Assembly (NCBI RefSeq): GCF_900176515.1
Contig: NZ_FWXV01000004.1
Location: forward strand, 186,001-250,000
Length of the DNA stretch: 64,000 nucleotides
Source of the DNA: Kibdelosporangium aridum
GTDB taxonomy: Bacteria > Actinomycetota > Actinomycetes > Mycobacteriales > Pseudonocardiaceae
Reading direction: 5' to 3'
In this document: piece after piece, positions 8,152 to 16,438 of the stretch
Numbering within the stretch: the first letter of the stretch is position 1
How the letters are laid out: each line of letters opens with the position of its first letter
Notes under the pieces: generated by a model
Database searches by the model: none
Told to the model about the DNA's origin: nothing
Seen by the model: only the letters and a program-made list of their open reading frames with translations
Made by a program: the position numbers and the translations under genes

Positions 8152-8640
8152 GTGCTGAAGGGTTTCAAAGACTTCATCATGCGCGGGAACGTGCTGGAAC
8201 TGGCGGTCGCGGTGGTGATGGGCACCGCGTTCACGGCTGTGGTCACGGCTGTGGTGAACAACGTCCTCAATCCGCTGATCGCTTCGATCGGTGGTGCGAA
8301 CGTGACCGGGCTGGCCTGGACGATCGTGGGCGGCAACGAGAAGTCCACGATGGACTTCGCCGCTGTGATCACCGCGGTCGTCAACTTCATCCTGATCGCC
8401 GTGGTGGTCTACTTCGTCCTGGTGCTGCCGATGAAGAAGATCCAGGAACGCCGTAAGCGCGGCGAGGAGACCGGGCCGTCCGAGCCGACTCAGGTCGAGC
8501 TCCTCATCGAGATCCGTGACCTGCTTCAGTCCCAGGGACAGGCCGGTCCAGATCAGGAACAGGCCCGTTCAAGCCAGGGACAGTCCCGTCCAGGTCAGGT
8601 GCAGTCTCGTCCAGGCGAGGCGCCGGGCGAACGTCGCTGA
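8152..8640 (+). CDS. mscL: Large-conductance mechanosensitive channel MscL
   Basis: A 162-residue MscL. The amphipathic start MLKGFKDFIMRGNVLELAVA is followed by TM1 with the constriction-lining VVMGTAFTAVV, a periplasmic loop (about 49-70), TM2 (about 72-95) and the basic cluster KKIQERRKRGEE. The channel opens under membrane tension to release solutes during osmotic downshock. MscL proteins are usually 130-150 residues. Here the C terminus continues as about 35 residues of Gln/Ser/Pro/Gly repeats (SQGQ, RPGQ), encoded by a repetitive stretch that overlaps the MFS gene on the other strand. Confidence 0.93.
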   Translation: MLKGFKDFIMRGNVLELAVAVVMGTAFTAVVTAVVNNVLNPLIASIGGANVTGLAWTIVGGNEKSTMDFAAVITAVVNFILIAVVVYFVLVLPMKKIQERRKRGEETGPSEPTQVELLIEIRDLLQSQGQAGPDQEQARSSQGQSRPGQVQSRPGEAPGERR

Positions 8641-9808
8641 GCCGCAGGAGGTAGAGCGCAGGCAGTCCGGCGAGCACGACCATCGCGACAGCAGCGGTCG
8701 TCAACTGGTCGGCGGCCAGCATCGGGGTGACGAGTGCGGACCCGACCATGGGGGTGGCCTGCATCAGAGTTCGCAAAGTGGCGAAGGCGCGGCCATGGAG
8801 CGCCTTCGGGATGCGACGCATCCGCAGTGACTGCGCCCAGATGGTCATGGGCGCGCTGAGCAGACCGATGAGGAAGAAGCCCACGGCAATGGGGAGTTGC
8901 CGTGGGGCCGAAAGGAGCGTGAGAAAGGCGGCGGCAGCGATGATCTGAACGACTCCGATGGCCCGGACAGGTGAGCGGCGAGGTTGGCGTGCACCGGCGA
9001 CAGTGGCGCCGACGAACTCGCCGACAGCCAATGCGGAGAGCAGTAGGCCTAGTGCTGCTGGGCCATCAGGCAGACGGGTGTCGGCCAGCCAAGGCGCGGT
9101 GACAACGAGCATGCCTTCGGCAACGTTGAAGGCCATGAAGGACACCGTGGTCGCGATGATGGCCCGGTCCTTCCCGACCGATGCGAAGGACAACCTCCGT
9201 TTGGCGGTCGGAGCCGCAGGTGGCCGCAACGGTTGACGAACGGATGCCGCGGCGAGGGCGAGTACCAGGAACGTCGCACTGTCGATGATCAGGATGTTGG
9301 CCGCGCCGATCTGAGTGAGCAACAGACCGGCGGCAGCCGGGCCGACTATGCCCGCGACGCCGTAACTCAGGGTCTCCAGTGCGTTGGCCGCATCGAGGTC
9401 ACGGTCGTCGACGAGTTGCGGGATGGCGGCGGGGAAACCCGCTAGGGGCACCATCTTCAGCAACCCGTGCGTCGCTGCGACAACGAACGGCAACCAGCCG
9501 GGCAGCGCGCCAAACGCCGCGGCTGCCGGGATCGACCCGACCACGGCCGCGCGCAGCAGACTGTCGGTGAGCAGCACGGTTCGTTTGTCGAAGCGGTCCA
9601 GCAACGGGCCGACCGCCAGCCCGCCCAGTGCGACCGGTGCTGTGTAACAGACGGCAAGCAGGCCGAGTTGGCCGACGCCGCCTGGCCCCGAGAGCACGAG
9701 CCACGTCAAAGCGACCCAGGTGATGCCGTCGCCCACAGTGGACACCGTGGCACCTAGCCACAGCCTGCGGAAGTCGATGTTCTTCAGGACATGCGCGTAT
9801 CGCCGCAT
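8504..9808 (-). CDS. MFS transporter
   Basis: A 434-residue major facilitator superfamily protein with twelve predicted membrane helices. It has the characteristic loop 2-3 motif GPLLDRFDKRTVLLTDSLLR at about 66-85 and resembles the MFS_3/enterobactin-exporter type of actinobacterial drug efflux pumps. The last ~35 residues are a low-complexity repeat of Pro-Asp-Leu-Asp units, encoded antisense to the MscL tail (137-bp antiparallel overlap). The start MRRYAHVLKNIDFRRLWLGA is typical of the family. Confidence 0.88.
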   Translation of the reverse strand: MRRYAHVLKNIDFRRLWLGATVSTVGDGITWVALTWLVLSGPGGVGQLGLLAVCYTAPVALGGLAVGPLLDRFDKRTVLLTDSLLRAAVVGSIPAAAAFGALPGWLPFVVAATHGLLKMVPLAGFPAAIPQLVDDRDLDAANALETLSYGVAGIVGPAAAGLLLTQIGAANILIIDSATFLVLALAAASVRQPLRPPAAPTAKRRLSFASVGKDRAIIATTVSFMAFNVAEGMLVVTAPWLADTRLPDGPAALGLLLSALAVGEFVGATVAGARQPRRSPVRAIGVVQIIAAAAFLTLLSAPRQLPIAVGFFLIGLLSAPMTIWAQSLRMRRIPKALHGRAFATLRTLMQATPMVGSALVTPMLAADQLTTAAVAMVVLAGLPALYLLRLSDVRPAPRLDETAPDLDGTVPGLNGPVPDLDRPVPGTEAGHGSR

Positions 9809-9855
9809 CGCGATCCCTTCTCGCGGCGGTGGTCAGAAACAGGAGAGGAGGTAAG

Positions 9856-11238
9856 TCAGGCCAAGAGATGCATCGCGGCATATGAGCGCCAAGGGCGCCA
9901 GCGCTCCGCGTAGCGCTGAAGCTCGCCGGGAGAGTCGGCGATGCCGTGCTGCCGGGCCACTGCCAGCAGTTCGGGGTCGGTGTGGGGAAAAACGTCCGGG
10001 TCGCCGAGCGCATGCATCGCGATGTGCGTCGCTGTCCAGGGCTCGATCCCAGGCAGGGCAAGCAATATGGCGACGCTCTCCTCGCGGTCAGCGCCCCGGT
10101 CCAGCGACAGCTCTCCGGTGCACACGGCCTTGGCGAGTGCCCGGATCGTCTCCGCTTGCGGGATGGCCAAGTCCGCCTCGGCCAGTGTCTCCGGCGAAGG
10201 GAACGTGTGCGTCAGCCCGAACATGGGCTCCCGCAACGGTTCCCCGAACTGGGAGACCAGCGTGGCTTGGTGGCCCGACACGGCTCGGACGGCCAGTTCG
10301 AACCCGTCGGCACATCCCGGCACACGCAGCCCTGGCTGAAGCTGCACCAACGGGCCGATCACGGGATCGCTGCCGAGGTCGTCGCCGATCATCAGCGGAT
10401 CGGCGTCGAGGTCGAAGATCTCCCGGCACCGGGCCACGGCAGCCGTGACATCTCGCAAATCGGCCAGTACCAACCGAATGGTGACCTCTGATGGTCCGTC
10501 GAACTCGGCCGTGACAACCCCAGCACCGTGCGGCAACCGCATCGCACGGCGATAGCACCTGCCGGAAACAACCTCGATACCGCTCAAAGCCCGCGTAGCC
10601 AACGACTTCAGCAACGCTTGCCAAGCCAGCGGTGGTCGATACCGCAGCCGCAGCACAAGATCACCATTCGCCGAGCCAGTGCTGCCGGTGTTGCGCAACT
10701 CGCTGGGCGGGCAGCCGAACGCAGCGCGCATACCGTGGTTGAACTGGCGCACGCTGGCGTACCCAGCCGCGAACGCCACGTCTGACATGGGCAAAGCCGT
10801 CGACTCGATCAGCATCCGGGCTACCCGGGCCCGGCGGCTGATCGCGAGCATCTGCGGGCCGACCCCAACCTCGGCAACGAGTTGCCGATGCAGATGACGC
10901 TCACTCACCGCCAACCGCCGCGCAAGGCCCGCCACGCCCTCATCGTCGACACCACCACCCGCGATCAACCGCAACGCCCGCCCGACAAGGTCACCGCGAA
11001 CGTTCCACTCCGGCGAAGTCGGCTGGACATCCGGCCTGCACCGCCGGCAAGCCCGAAAACCGGCGGCTTCCGCAGCCGCTGGCAACGTGAAGAACCGAGT
11101 GTTGCGCCGCTGCGGAGTCCGAGAAGGACAGCTGGGCCTGCAGTAGACGCCGGTGCTCGTCACCGCCACCACGAACCGGCCGTCAAACCGCGGATCGCGG
11201 CTGGCCATCGCGCGGTAGAAGACCTCGAACTCGGACAC
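9856..11238 (-). CDS. Ada/AlkA bifunctional DNA repair regulator and glycosylase
   Basis: About 460 residues. The N-terminal Ada zinc/methyl-acceptor domain has the four-Cys set (TGVYCRPSCPSR and FRACRRCRP). Next is an AraC-type HTH (about 85-170, VSERHLHRQLVAEVGVGP and DVAFAAGYASVRQFN), then the AlkA N-terminal domain and an HhH-GPD glycosylase core (ALPGIEPWTATHIAMHALG with the catalytic Asp in the following GDPDVFPHTD). It removes alkylated bases and senses methyl phosphotriesters. I chose GTG 11238 (VSEFEVFYRAMASRDPRF), where the conserved domain begins; the frame opens at a TTG at 11277. Confidence 0.9.
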   Translation of the reverse strand: MSEFEVFYRAMASRDPRFDGRFVVAVTSTGVYCRPSCPSRTPQRRNTRFFTLPAAAEAAGFRACRRCRPDVQPTSPEWNVRGDLVGRALRLIAGGGVDDEGVAGLARRLAVSERHLHRQLVAEVGVGPQMLAISRRARVARMLIESTALPMSDVAFAAGYASVRQFNHGMRAAFGCPPSELRNTGSTGSANGDLVLRLRYRPPLAWQALLKSLATRALSGIEVVSGRCYRRAMRLPHGAGVVTAEFDGPSEVTIRLVLADLRDVTAAVARCREIFDLDADPLMIGDDLGSDPVIGPLVQLQPGLRVPGCADGFELAVRAVSGHQATLVSQFGEPLREPMFGLTHTFPSPETLAEADLAIPQAETIRALAKAVCTGELSLDRGADREESVAILLALPGIEPWTATHIAMHALGDPDVFPHTDPELLAVARQHGIADSPGELQRYAERWRPWRSYAAMHLLA

Positions 11239-11278
11239 AACCCCATCGTCCACCGCGCCGCGGACCTCCGCTGGCAAC

Positions 11279-11389
11279 GATCGGACCAGGGGATGAACGG
11301 CGACTCAACGAGCGCCGGGCGCGCATGGCACCTGATCGGACCAGGGATGAAAGGCCACTAAACCGAGCCCACGGGCGCATGGCACCTGC
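11279..11389. repeat. Two tandem ~55-bp imperfect repeats
   Basis: Two consecutive units, each running GATCGGACCAGGG, GATGAA, an ACTCAACGAGC-like segment and GGGCGCATGGCACCT, differ by a few substitutions and 1-2 base indels. The GGGCGCATGGC core recurs near 11547 and as AGGCGCATGGCC near 11634. The surrounding 11279-11621 interval has no credible gene. Confidence 0.5.
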
Positions 11390-11621
11390 AGGCGATGTTC
11401 CGAAGTCTTGGCGCTCCGGTTTTCTATCGAAGGGCCGATCAAGCGGTCGAACGAGCCTCTTTCACCGCGCGTGACCCCGCTGACAATGGTGGGTGCAAAG
11501 GGATGCACCATCGATCCTCGACGGCCCGTTGGCCGATCGGAACGCCCGGGCGCATGGCCAGAGGCGGGCGCCTGGCCGACTGGAGTGGTGCGACCGGGCG
11601 CGGGTGTGCAGGGCGCGGAAA

Positions 11622-11658
11622 ACCTGATGCCCCAGGCGCATGGCCCGGGGCATCAGGT
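11622..11658 (-). terminator. Intrinsic-type terminator of the FmdB/Ruc gene
   Basis: Perfect 12-bp stem ACCTGATGCCCC/GGGGCATCAGGT with a 13-base loop, 12 bases beyond the stop at 11671. It lacks a long T run, as is common in high-GC actinobacteria. Confidence 0.65.
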
Positions 11659-11670
11659 CAAACTCGTAGC

Positions 11671-11988
11671 TCAGGAAGCCTTCGCAGCCGGAGCGCTGCT
11701 CGACGTGCTGCTTGAGCTCGTGGACTCCGACTTCGTGCTGCTCGACGAGGACGAGCTCTCGGACTTGGCCGAGGTCTTCTCGGAGCTGCCGCCACCGTTG
11801 TTCGTGCTGCCCGACCGGCTGTCGGTGCGGTAGAAGCCGCTGCCCTTGAACACCACGCCGACCGAGCTGTACAGCTTGCGCAGCTTGCCGGAGCATTCGG
11901 GGCAGACGGTCAGCGAAGGGTCGGTGAAGGCCTGCACCTGCTCGAACCGGTGATCGCACACGGTACATGCGTACTGGTAGGTCGGCAC
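11671..11988 (-). CDS. FmdB-family zinc ribbon protein (Ruc-like)
   Basis: A 105-residue protein. The N-terminal zinc ribbon has two CxxC pairs (YACTVCDHRF at about 7-16 and VCPECSGKL at about 28-36), followed by the family's LYSSVGVVFKGSGFYRTDSR. The last 45 residues are Ser/Thr/Lys-rich and disordered. The position beside the formyl-THF cyclo-ligase and galU matches mycobacterial Rv0991c, described as the redox-regulated chaperone Ruc, in which the cysteines and the disordered tail matter. By synteny a Ruc-like role is the best guess, not proven. Confidence 0.82.
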   Translation of the reverse strand: MPTYQYACTVCDHRFEQVQAFTDPSLTVCPECSGKLRKLYSSVGVVFKGSGFYRTDSRSGSTNNGGGSSEKTSAKSESSSSSSSTKSESTSSSSTSSSAPAAKAS

Positions 11989-12046
11989 GGACTTCTCTCC
12001 TTATGAGACCGCAACTTCGATGGCTGGCAGTCTAACACGCAGAGTG

Positions 12047-12625
12047 CTAAGACTTTACCGCCTCGACCAGCCCGCGACCTGGCGTCAAGATCGCGGTCAT
12101 CCGGACGTCGTGCCGGTCAGCGGGCAGTTCTGGCAAGAACTCCTGGTCTCGGACCACTCCTATCAACGCAGTCTCCGGGGCCGCCGATACCAGCGACCGG
12201 TCATAGTGACCAGCGCCACGTCCCAGTCGCACGCCTGCGTGGTCGACCGCCAACGCGGGCACCAAGACCACCTGAGCCGACGCGATCGCCGCAGGTCCCA
12301 GGCGCGGGCCGACAGGCTCCAGCAGCTTGTGCGGGCCTGGCTGCAGCGATCCGTCGTATGCCGCCCAGTCCAGGGGCGCCAGACCTGTCACGACTGGCAG
12401 CAGCACTTGGACGTCCATCTCCACCAACGAGTCCAGCATCGCGCGGGATCCTGGCTCGGTGCCGACGGGGACATAGGCGCACACCGTTTGGCCTGCGTGA
12501 ACCAGGCCAACCACGGCTCGCGACAGCTTCATCGCCTCGGCCTCCCGGACCGAGGCGGGCACGTCCCGGCGGGCGGCGAGCAAACGCTTGCGCCATTCGT
12601 CCTTGGTGGCAGGAGAACCAGTCAC
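12047..12625 (-). CDS. 5-formyltetrahydrofolate cyclo-ligase family protein
   Basis: A 192-residue protein. It has the N-terminal basic helix WRKRLLAARRDV, the substrate loop YVPVGTEPGSRAML, and the ATP/Mg-binding VLVPALAVDHAGVRLGRGAGHYDR at about 119-142, where GxGxGxYDR is the family signature. It converts 5-formyl-THF to 5,10-methenyl-THF using ATP. Start GTG 12625 lies 24 bases from the divergent galU ATG, so the two promoters must overlap. The order matches Rv0992c-Rv0993. Confidence 0.92.
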   Translation of the reverse strand: MTGSPATKDEWRKRLLAARRDVPASVREAEAMKLSRAVVGLVHAGQTVCAYVPVGTEPGSRAMLDSLVEMDVQVLLPVVTGLAPLDWAAYDGSLQPGPHKLLEPVGPRLGPAAIASAQVVLVPALAVDHAGVRLGRGAGHYDRSLVSAAPETALIGVVRDQEFLPELPADRHDVRMTAILTPGRGLVEAVKS

Positions 12626-12649
12626 GCCATGAGGTTAGGCTCACAATCC

Positions 12650-13537
12650 ATGAGCCCGTCGCTCGCATTCAAGACAGCAATCGTGCCCGCCGCAGGGCTT
12701 GGCACGCGTTTCCTGCCCACCACCAAGGCTGTGCCCAAGGAACTGCTGCCGGTGGTCGACACCCCGGGCATCGAACTCGTCGCCGCCGAAGCGGCCGACG
12801 CGGGTGCCACCCGGCTGGTGATCGTCACGTCACCGGGCAAGGACGCCGTGGCCCAGTACTTCCAGCCGCAGCCCGAGCTCGAGGCGACCCTCGAAGCCCG
12901 TGGCAAGACCGAGCTGCTGGCGAAAGTCCGCCGCGCACCGGCCCTGCTGAACGTTGAGACCGCCATCCAGGAACAGGCGCTCGGCCTCGGGCACGCGGTG
13001 GCGTGCGCCGAACCCAACCTCGATGGCGACGACGACGCAGTCGCCGTCCTGCTGCCTGACGACATCGTGCTGCCGACCGGTGTCCTCAAGAAGATGGCCG
13101 ACGTTCGCGCCGAGCGTGGCGGCAGCGTGCTGTGCGCGTTCGACATCCCCCGCGAGCAGATCTCGGCGTACGGCGTGTTCGACGTCGAGGAGACCGGCGA
13201 TGAGGACGTCAAGATCGTGCGCGGCATGGTCGAGAAGCCACCGGCCGACGAGGCGCCGTCCACCTTCGCCGCGGCCGGTCGATACCTGCTTGACCGGGCG
13301 GTCTTCGACGCGTTGAAGCGGATCACGCCCGGCGCGGGCGGTGAGCTCCAGCTGACCGACGCGATCGCGCTGTTGATCTCCGAGGGACACCCCGTGCACA
13401 TCGTCGTACACCGCGGCGGACGTCACGACCTGGGCAATCCTGGTGGTTTCCTGCGTGCCGCCGTGGACTTCGCGCTCGATGACCCTGAGTATGGGCCCGG
13501 TCTGCGTGCGTACTTGCGCGATCGGATCAGGGACTAG
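12650..13537 (+). CDS. galU: UTP-glucose-1-phosphate uridylyltransferase
   Basis: A 295-residue GalU. It has the nucleotidyltransferase signature AAGLGTRFLPTTKAVPKELL at about 15-34, the DDIVLP metal/substrate segment near 134, VEKPP near 190 and GRHDLGNP near 258. It makes UDP-glucose for cell-wall and capsule sugars. The frame is open upstream to 12020, but ATG 12650 starts the family fold. It is followed 17 bases later by glp, as in mycobacteria and corynebacteria. Confidence 0.96.
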   Translation: MSPSLAFKTAIVPAAGLGTRFLPTTKAVPKELLPVVDTPGIELVAAEAADAGATRLVIVTSPGKDAVAQYFQPQPELEATLEARGKTELLAKVRRAPALLNVETAIQEQALGLGHAVACAEPNLDGDDDAVAVLLPDDIVLPTGVLKKMADVRAERGGSVLCAFDIPREQISAYGVFDVEETGDEDVKIVRGMVEKPPADEAPSTFAAAGRYLLDRAVFDALKRITPGAGGELQLTDAIALLISEGHPVHIVVHRGGRHDLGNPGGFLRAAVDFALDDPEYGPGLRAYLRDRIRD

Positions 13538-13554
13538 ACACGAAGGTCGGGTGG

Positions 13555-14778
13555 ATGAGGTCAGTCGACGAGCAGCTCGCCAGGGCACTGGCCGCCGCGG
13601 TGCGGCCGGCGCCCGTGCGTGTGGCGATCTCCGAGGCACAGGGCCTGCTCTGTGCCGAAGAGGTCGTTGCCGAGCACGCCCTGCCCGGCTTCGACCAGGC
13701 GGCGGTGGATGGCTACGCGGTGCGCAGCGTCGACGTCCAGTCGGCGGGCCGGGAGCCGGTGGTGCTCCCGGTCGTCGGCGAGATCCCAGCCGGATCACGG
13801 CAGCCGCGCCGGCTGCAGCCCGGGCAGGCGGTCCGGGTGGACACGGGTGCGCCACTGCCCACATTGGCCGATGCGGTCGTCCCGCTCGGCTACACCGATG
13901 AGCACCCCGCGCGCGTGACCATCAACCAACCCGTCCCGTCCGCCGCGTATGTCCGGCGCACTGGCGAGGACGTGCAAACCGGCGACGTCGCGGTCCGCCG
14001 GGGCGCGACAATTGGCTCGGCCCAGGTCGGCCTTCTCGCGGCGGTTGGCCGTGCCAAAGTGCTTGTCTACCCACGGCCTCGGGTGTCGATCATCTCCATC
14101 GGCGACGAGCTCGTGGACATCGACCGCGCGCCCAGCCAGGGCCAGGTCTACGACGTGAACTCGTACGCACTCGCCGCCGCGGCCCGTGACGCCGGCGCCG
14201 AGGTCACCCGGGTCGGCATCGTCAGCCCGGATCAGCGCCGCGTGCGCGAAATCGTGGAATCACGCCTGCCGCTGTCGGAGATTGTGGTGTTGGCCGGCGG
14301 CGTCGGGGGAACCACAGGGGATGAGATTCGTGCCGCGCTGTCCGACCTCGGCGAGGTGGACATGACGAGGGTTGCCATGCACCCGGGCTCGGTGCAGGGC
14401 TTCGGCAGGCTCGGCCAGGACGCGGTGCCGACCTTCGTACTGCCCGCCAACCCGATGAGTGCGCTGGTCGTCTTCGAAGTGCTCGTCCGCCCGTTGATCA
14501 GGGCTGCGCAGGGCAAGCGCAACCCGCGCCGCAGGCTCGTGTCGGCCAGGCTGCTGTCGCCGATCGCGTCCACCAAGGGCCGCAAGGGATTCCTGCGTGG
14601 CCAGTTGCTGCGTGACGAGAGCAACGGCCAGTACCTCGTGCAGCCGCTCGGCCTGTCCGGTGCGCACCTGCTCGCCTCCCTCGCCGAGGCCAACTGCCTG
14701 ATCCTGGTGGACGAGGACACGACCGACGTGGCAGTGGGCGACGAGGTCCAAGTCAGTTTCCTAGCGCAGCGCGGGTGA
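13555..14778 (+). CDS. glp: Gephyrin/MoeA-like protein Glp
   Basis: A 407-residue MoeA-fold protein. MoeA domain I-II segments include ALPGFDQAAVDGYAVRS, VRVDTGAPLPTLADAVVPLG and RRTGEDVQTGD. The MPT-binding domain carries SIIRIGDEL-like SIISIGDELVD and VLAGGVGGTTGDEIRAAL. Usual MoeA has GG(V/I)S.GD.D; here GGVGGTTGDEI deviates. The galU-moeA-like-rimJ-membrane-protein order is that of Glp, the corynebacterial moonlighting MoeA homologue reported to bind FtsZ and its receptor GlpR. I infer a divisome role from synteny; residual molybdopterin insertion cannot be excluded. Confidence 0.85.
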   Translation: MRSVDEQLARALAAAVRPAPVRVAISEAQGLLCAEEVVAEHALPGFDQAAVDGYAVRSVDVQSAGREPVVLPVVGEIPAGSRQPRRLQPGQAVRVDTGAPLPTLADAVVPLGYTDEHPARVTINQPVPSAAYVRRTGEDVQTGDVAVRRGATIGSAQVGLLAAVGRAKVLVYPRPRVSIISIGDELVDIDRAPSQGQVYDVNSYALAAAARDAGAEVTRVGIVSPDQRRVREIVESRLPLSEIVVLAGGVGGTTGDEIRAALSDLGEVDMTRVAMHPGSVQGFGRLGQDAVPTFVLPANPMSALVVFEVLVRPLIRAAQGKRNPRRRLVSARLLSPIASTKGRKGFLRGQLLRDESNGQYLVQPLGLSGAHLLASLAEANCLILVDEDTTDVAVGDEVQVSFLAQRG

Positions 14779-14782
14779 CGTG

Positions 14783-15439
14783 ATGGAAGCGCCGAGCCCG
14801 CAGGGCCGGCACCCGGGCTGGCCTGCCAAATTGGGGCCTCTCCAGGTGAAGGCCGGTCTGGTCGCGGTCCGCGGCCCACGGCTGTTCGACGCCTCCGCGT
14901 GGAGCCGGATCCGGCTGCGGGACCGCGACCACCTCGAGCGCTGGGAGCCGACCGCGCCCGGGACATGGGAAGACCGCAACGGCACGCTCGCGTGGCCGGG
15001 CCAGTGGTCGTCGCTGCGGGCATTGGCACGCCGTGGCATGACCTTGCCATTCGTGATCACAGTGGACGATCAACTCGCGGGCCAGGTCACTGTCGGCAAT
15101 GTGATCAGGGGTTCGCTGTGTTCGGCGTGGGTCGGCTACTGGGTGGCGTCGCACGTGATCGGCGGCGGCGTGGCGCCTGCGGCGGTCGCGCTGGTGGTCG
15201 ACCACTGCTTCATGCTGGCCGGGCTGCACCGCATTGAGGCGACCGTGCGCCCGGAGAACACCGCCAGCCTGCGCGTTCTGGAGAAACTCGGGTTCCGCCA
15301 GGAGGGCTTGTTCAAGCGGTACCTCGACGTCGCAGGCGACTGGCGTGACCACTTTTGCTACGCGATCACGACCGAGGACGTGCCAGATGGACTGGTTTCC
15401 CGGCTGCTCGCCAACGGTCGCGCCACCATCCCCCAATAG
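14783..15439 (+). CDS. GNAT N-acetyltransferase, RimJ/RimL-like
   Basis: A 218-residue GNAT protein. It has the N-terminal family element LRLRDRDHLERWEPTAPGTW (here IRLRDRDHLERWEP), the acetyl-CoA strand region AWVGYWVASHVIGGGVAPAAVALVVDH, and the C-terminal IEATVRPENTASLRVLEKLGFRQEG signature. RimJ/RimL proteins acetylate N-terminal residues of ribosomal or other proteins. It is embedded between glp and glpR, as Rv0995 is, and starts 4 bases after the glp stop, so it belongs to the same operon. Confidence 0.9.
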   Translation: MEAPSPQGRHPGWPAKLGPLQVKAGLVAVRGPRLFDASAWSRIRLRDRDHLERWEPTAPGTWEDRNGTLAWPGQWSSLRALARRGMTLPFVITVDDQLAGQVTVGNVIRGSLCSAWVGYWVASHVIGGGVAPAAVALVVDHCFMLAGLHRIEATVRPENTASLRVLEKLGFRQEGLFKRYLDVAGDWRDHFCYAITTEDVPDGLVSRLLANGRATIPQ

Positions 15440-15592
15440 GGGGAATTTCATTGCCCCGCGTTAGCGATGGGCTGCACGAAAACGCCTGAAAGGACCTTGC
15501 GCCGGAAGATCGCGCACGGCGCGCCTCCGTCACTGCTGTGACTGTTGTGACTAGCGTGGTCAATTGCAACGGATCGGGGGAGGTGACGAAGC

Positions 15593-16438
15593 ATGCCGAG
15601 CTCACTCATCGTGGTGGCGCTCGTCCTGGCGTGGCTGGTCGTCCTCGTCCCGATGATCGTGCGCAAGCGCCAGGAGATCGCCAGAACCGCGGACTCCGCA
15701 CTGAACGCGCGGGTCGTGCGGAAAGGCGGGGCCGAGGAGGCCGACATGCGCGACGCCGCCGACCTCGAGGACGAAGCCGACCACGCCCACAGCGACGACT
15801 ACGGCGACGAAGAACACGTCGACGATATGGATTCGGCTACGGAACACCCCGAAGCCCTCGACACGGCGGACGAAGCGGACGATCGTGACGACGTGGCCAC
15901 GGACAGTGTCGCCCCGCGCCCCTACCGGCCGGGCCGCGGCGGCTTCGACCCAGAAGCTGCCGCCCGCACCGCGCGAGCGAAATACGCCTTCCGCCAGCGC
16001 GTCGTCGTCGCGATGCTGCTGCTGGCCGTCGGCAGCGCGGTCGTGGCCGGGGTGATGTACCCCCAAATCTGGTGGGGCCACGGTGCGGTGGACCTCACGC
16101 TCGTCGGCTACCTGAGCTACCTGCGAAGGCAAGTCCGGATCGAAGAGGAAATCCGCCAGCGCCGAACAGCCCGCATCGCCCAAGCCCGACGCGCCGCCCG
16201 CTCAGAAGCAGAAGCGGAGTACGAAGAGGACTATCGCGACGCGTACCGCGACAGAGAAGAACGCAGGGAAGAGCCAGCCGAACACCGGGAACCAGCAACA
16301 CCACCAGTCGCCAAGACAACCCAGCCGCGCATCACCCACCCCCACGCGGTAGTGGTCGACATCGACGACGAAGACCCGGCATTCGACGAGCTCGATGACC
16401 TCGACAGCCTCCGATACCGGCGAGCGGTGGGGGAGTGA
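15593..16438 (+). CDS. glpR: GlpR/SepX-type divisome membrane protein
   Basis: A 281-residue membrane protein. An N-terminal anchor (about 4-22, LIVVALVLAWLVVLVPMIVR) is followed by a very acidic, probably disordered linker (about 45-110) and two closely spaced helices (about 140-158 and a hydrophobic stretch at 165-180). A long charged coiled region rich in Arg and Glu then ends in an Asp-rich tail. Position after glp and rimJ and this topology fit the corynebacterial Glp receptor GlpR and streptomycete SepX, both implicated in cell division. I infer orthology; the sequence is fast-evolving. Confidence 0.78.
   Translation: MPSSLIVVALVLAWLVVLVPMIVRKRQEIARTADSALNARVVRKGGAEEADMRDAADLEDEADHAHSDDYGDEEHVDDMDSATEHPEALDTADEADDRDDVATDSVAPRPYRPGRGGFDPEAAARTARAKYAFRQRVVVAMLLLAVGSAVVAGVMYPQIWWGHGAVDLTLVGYLSYLRRQVRIEEEIRQRRTARIAQARRAARSEAEAEYEEDYRDAYRDREERREEPAEHREPATPPVAKTTQPRITHPHAVVVDIDDEDPAFDELDDLDSLRYRRAVGE

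Noticed and set aside
12020..12649. Long N-terminal extension of GalU
   Set aside because: It is antisense to the formyl-THF cyclo-ligase gene and has no ribosome site; the conserved fold starts at ATG 12650.
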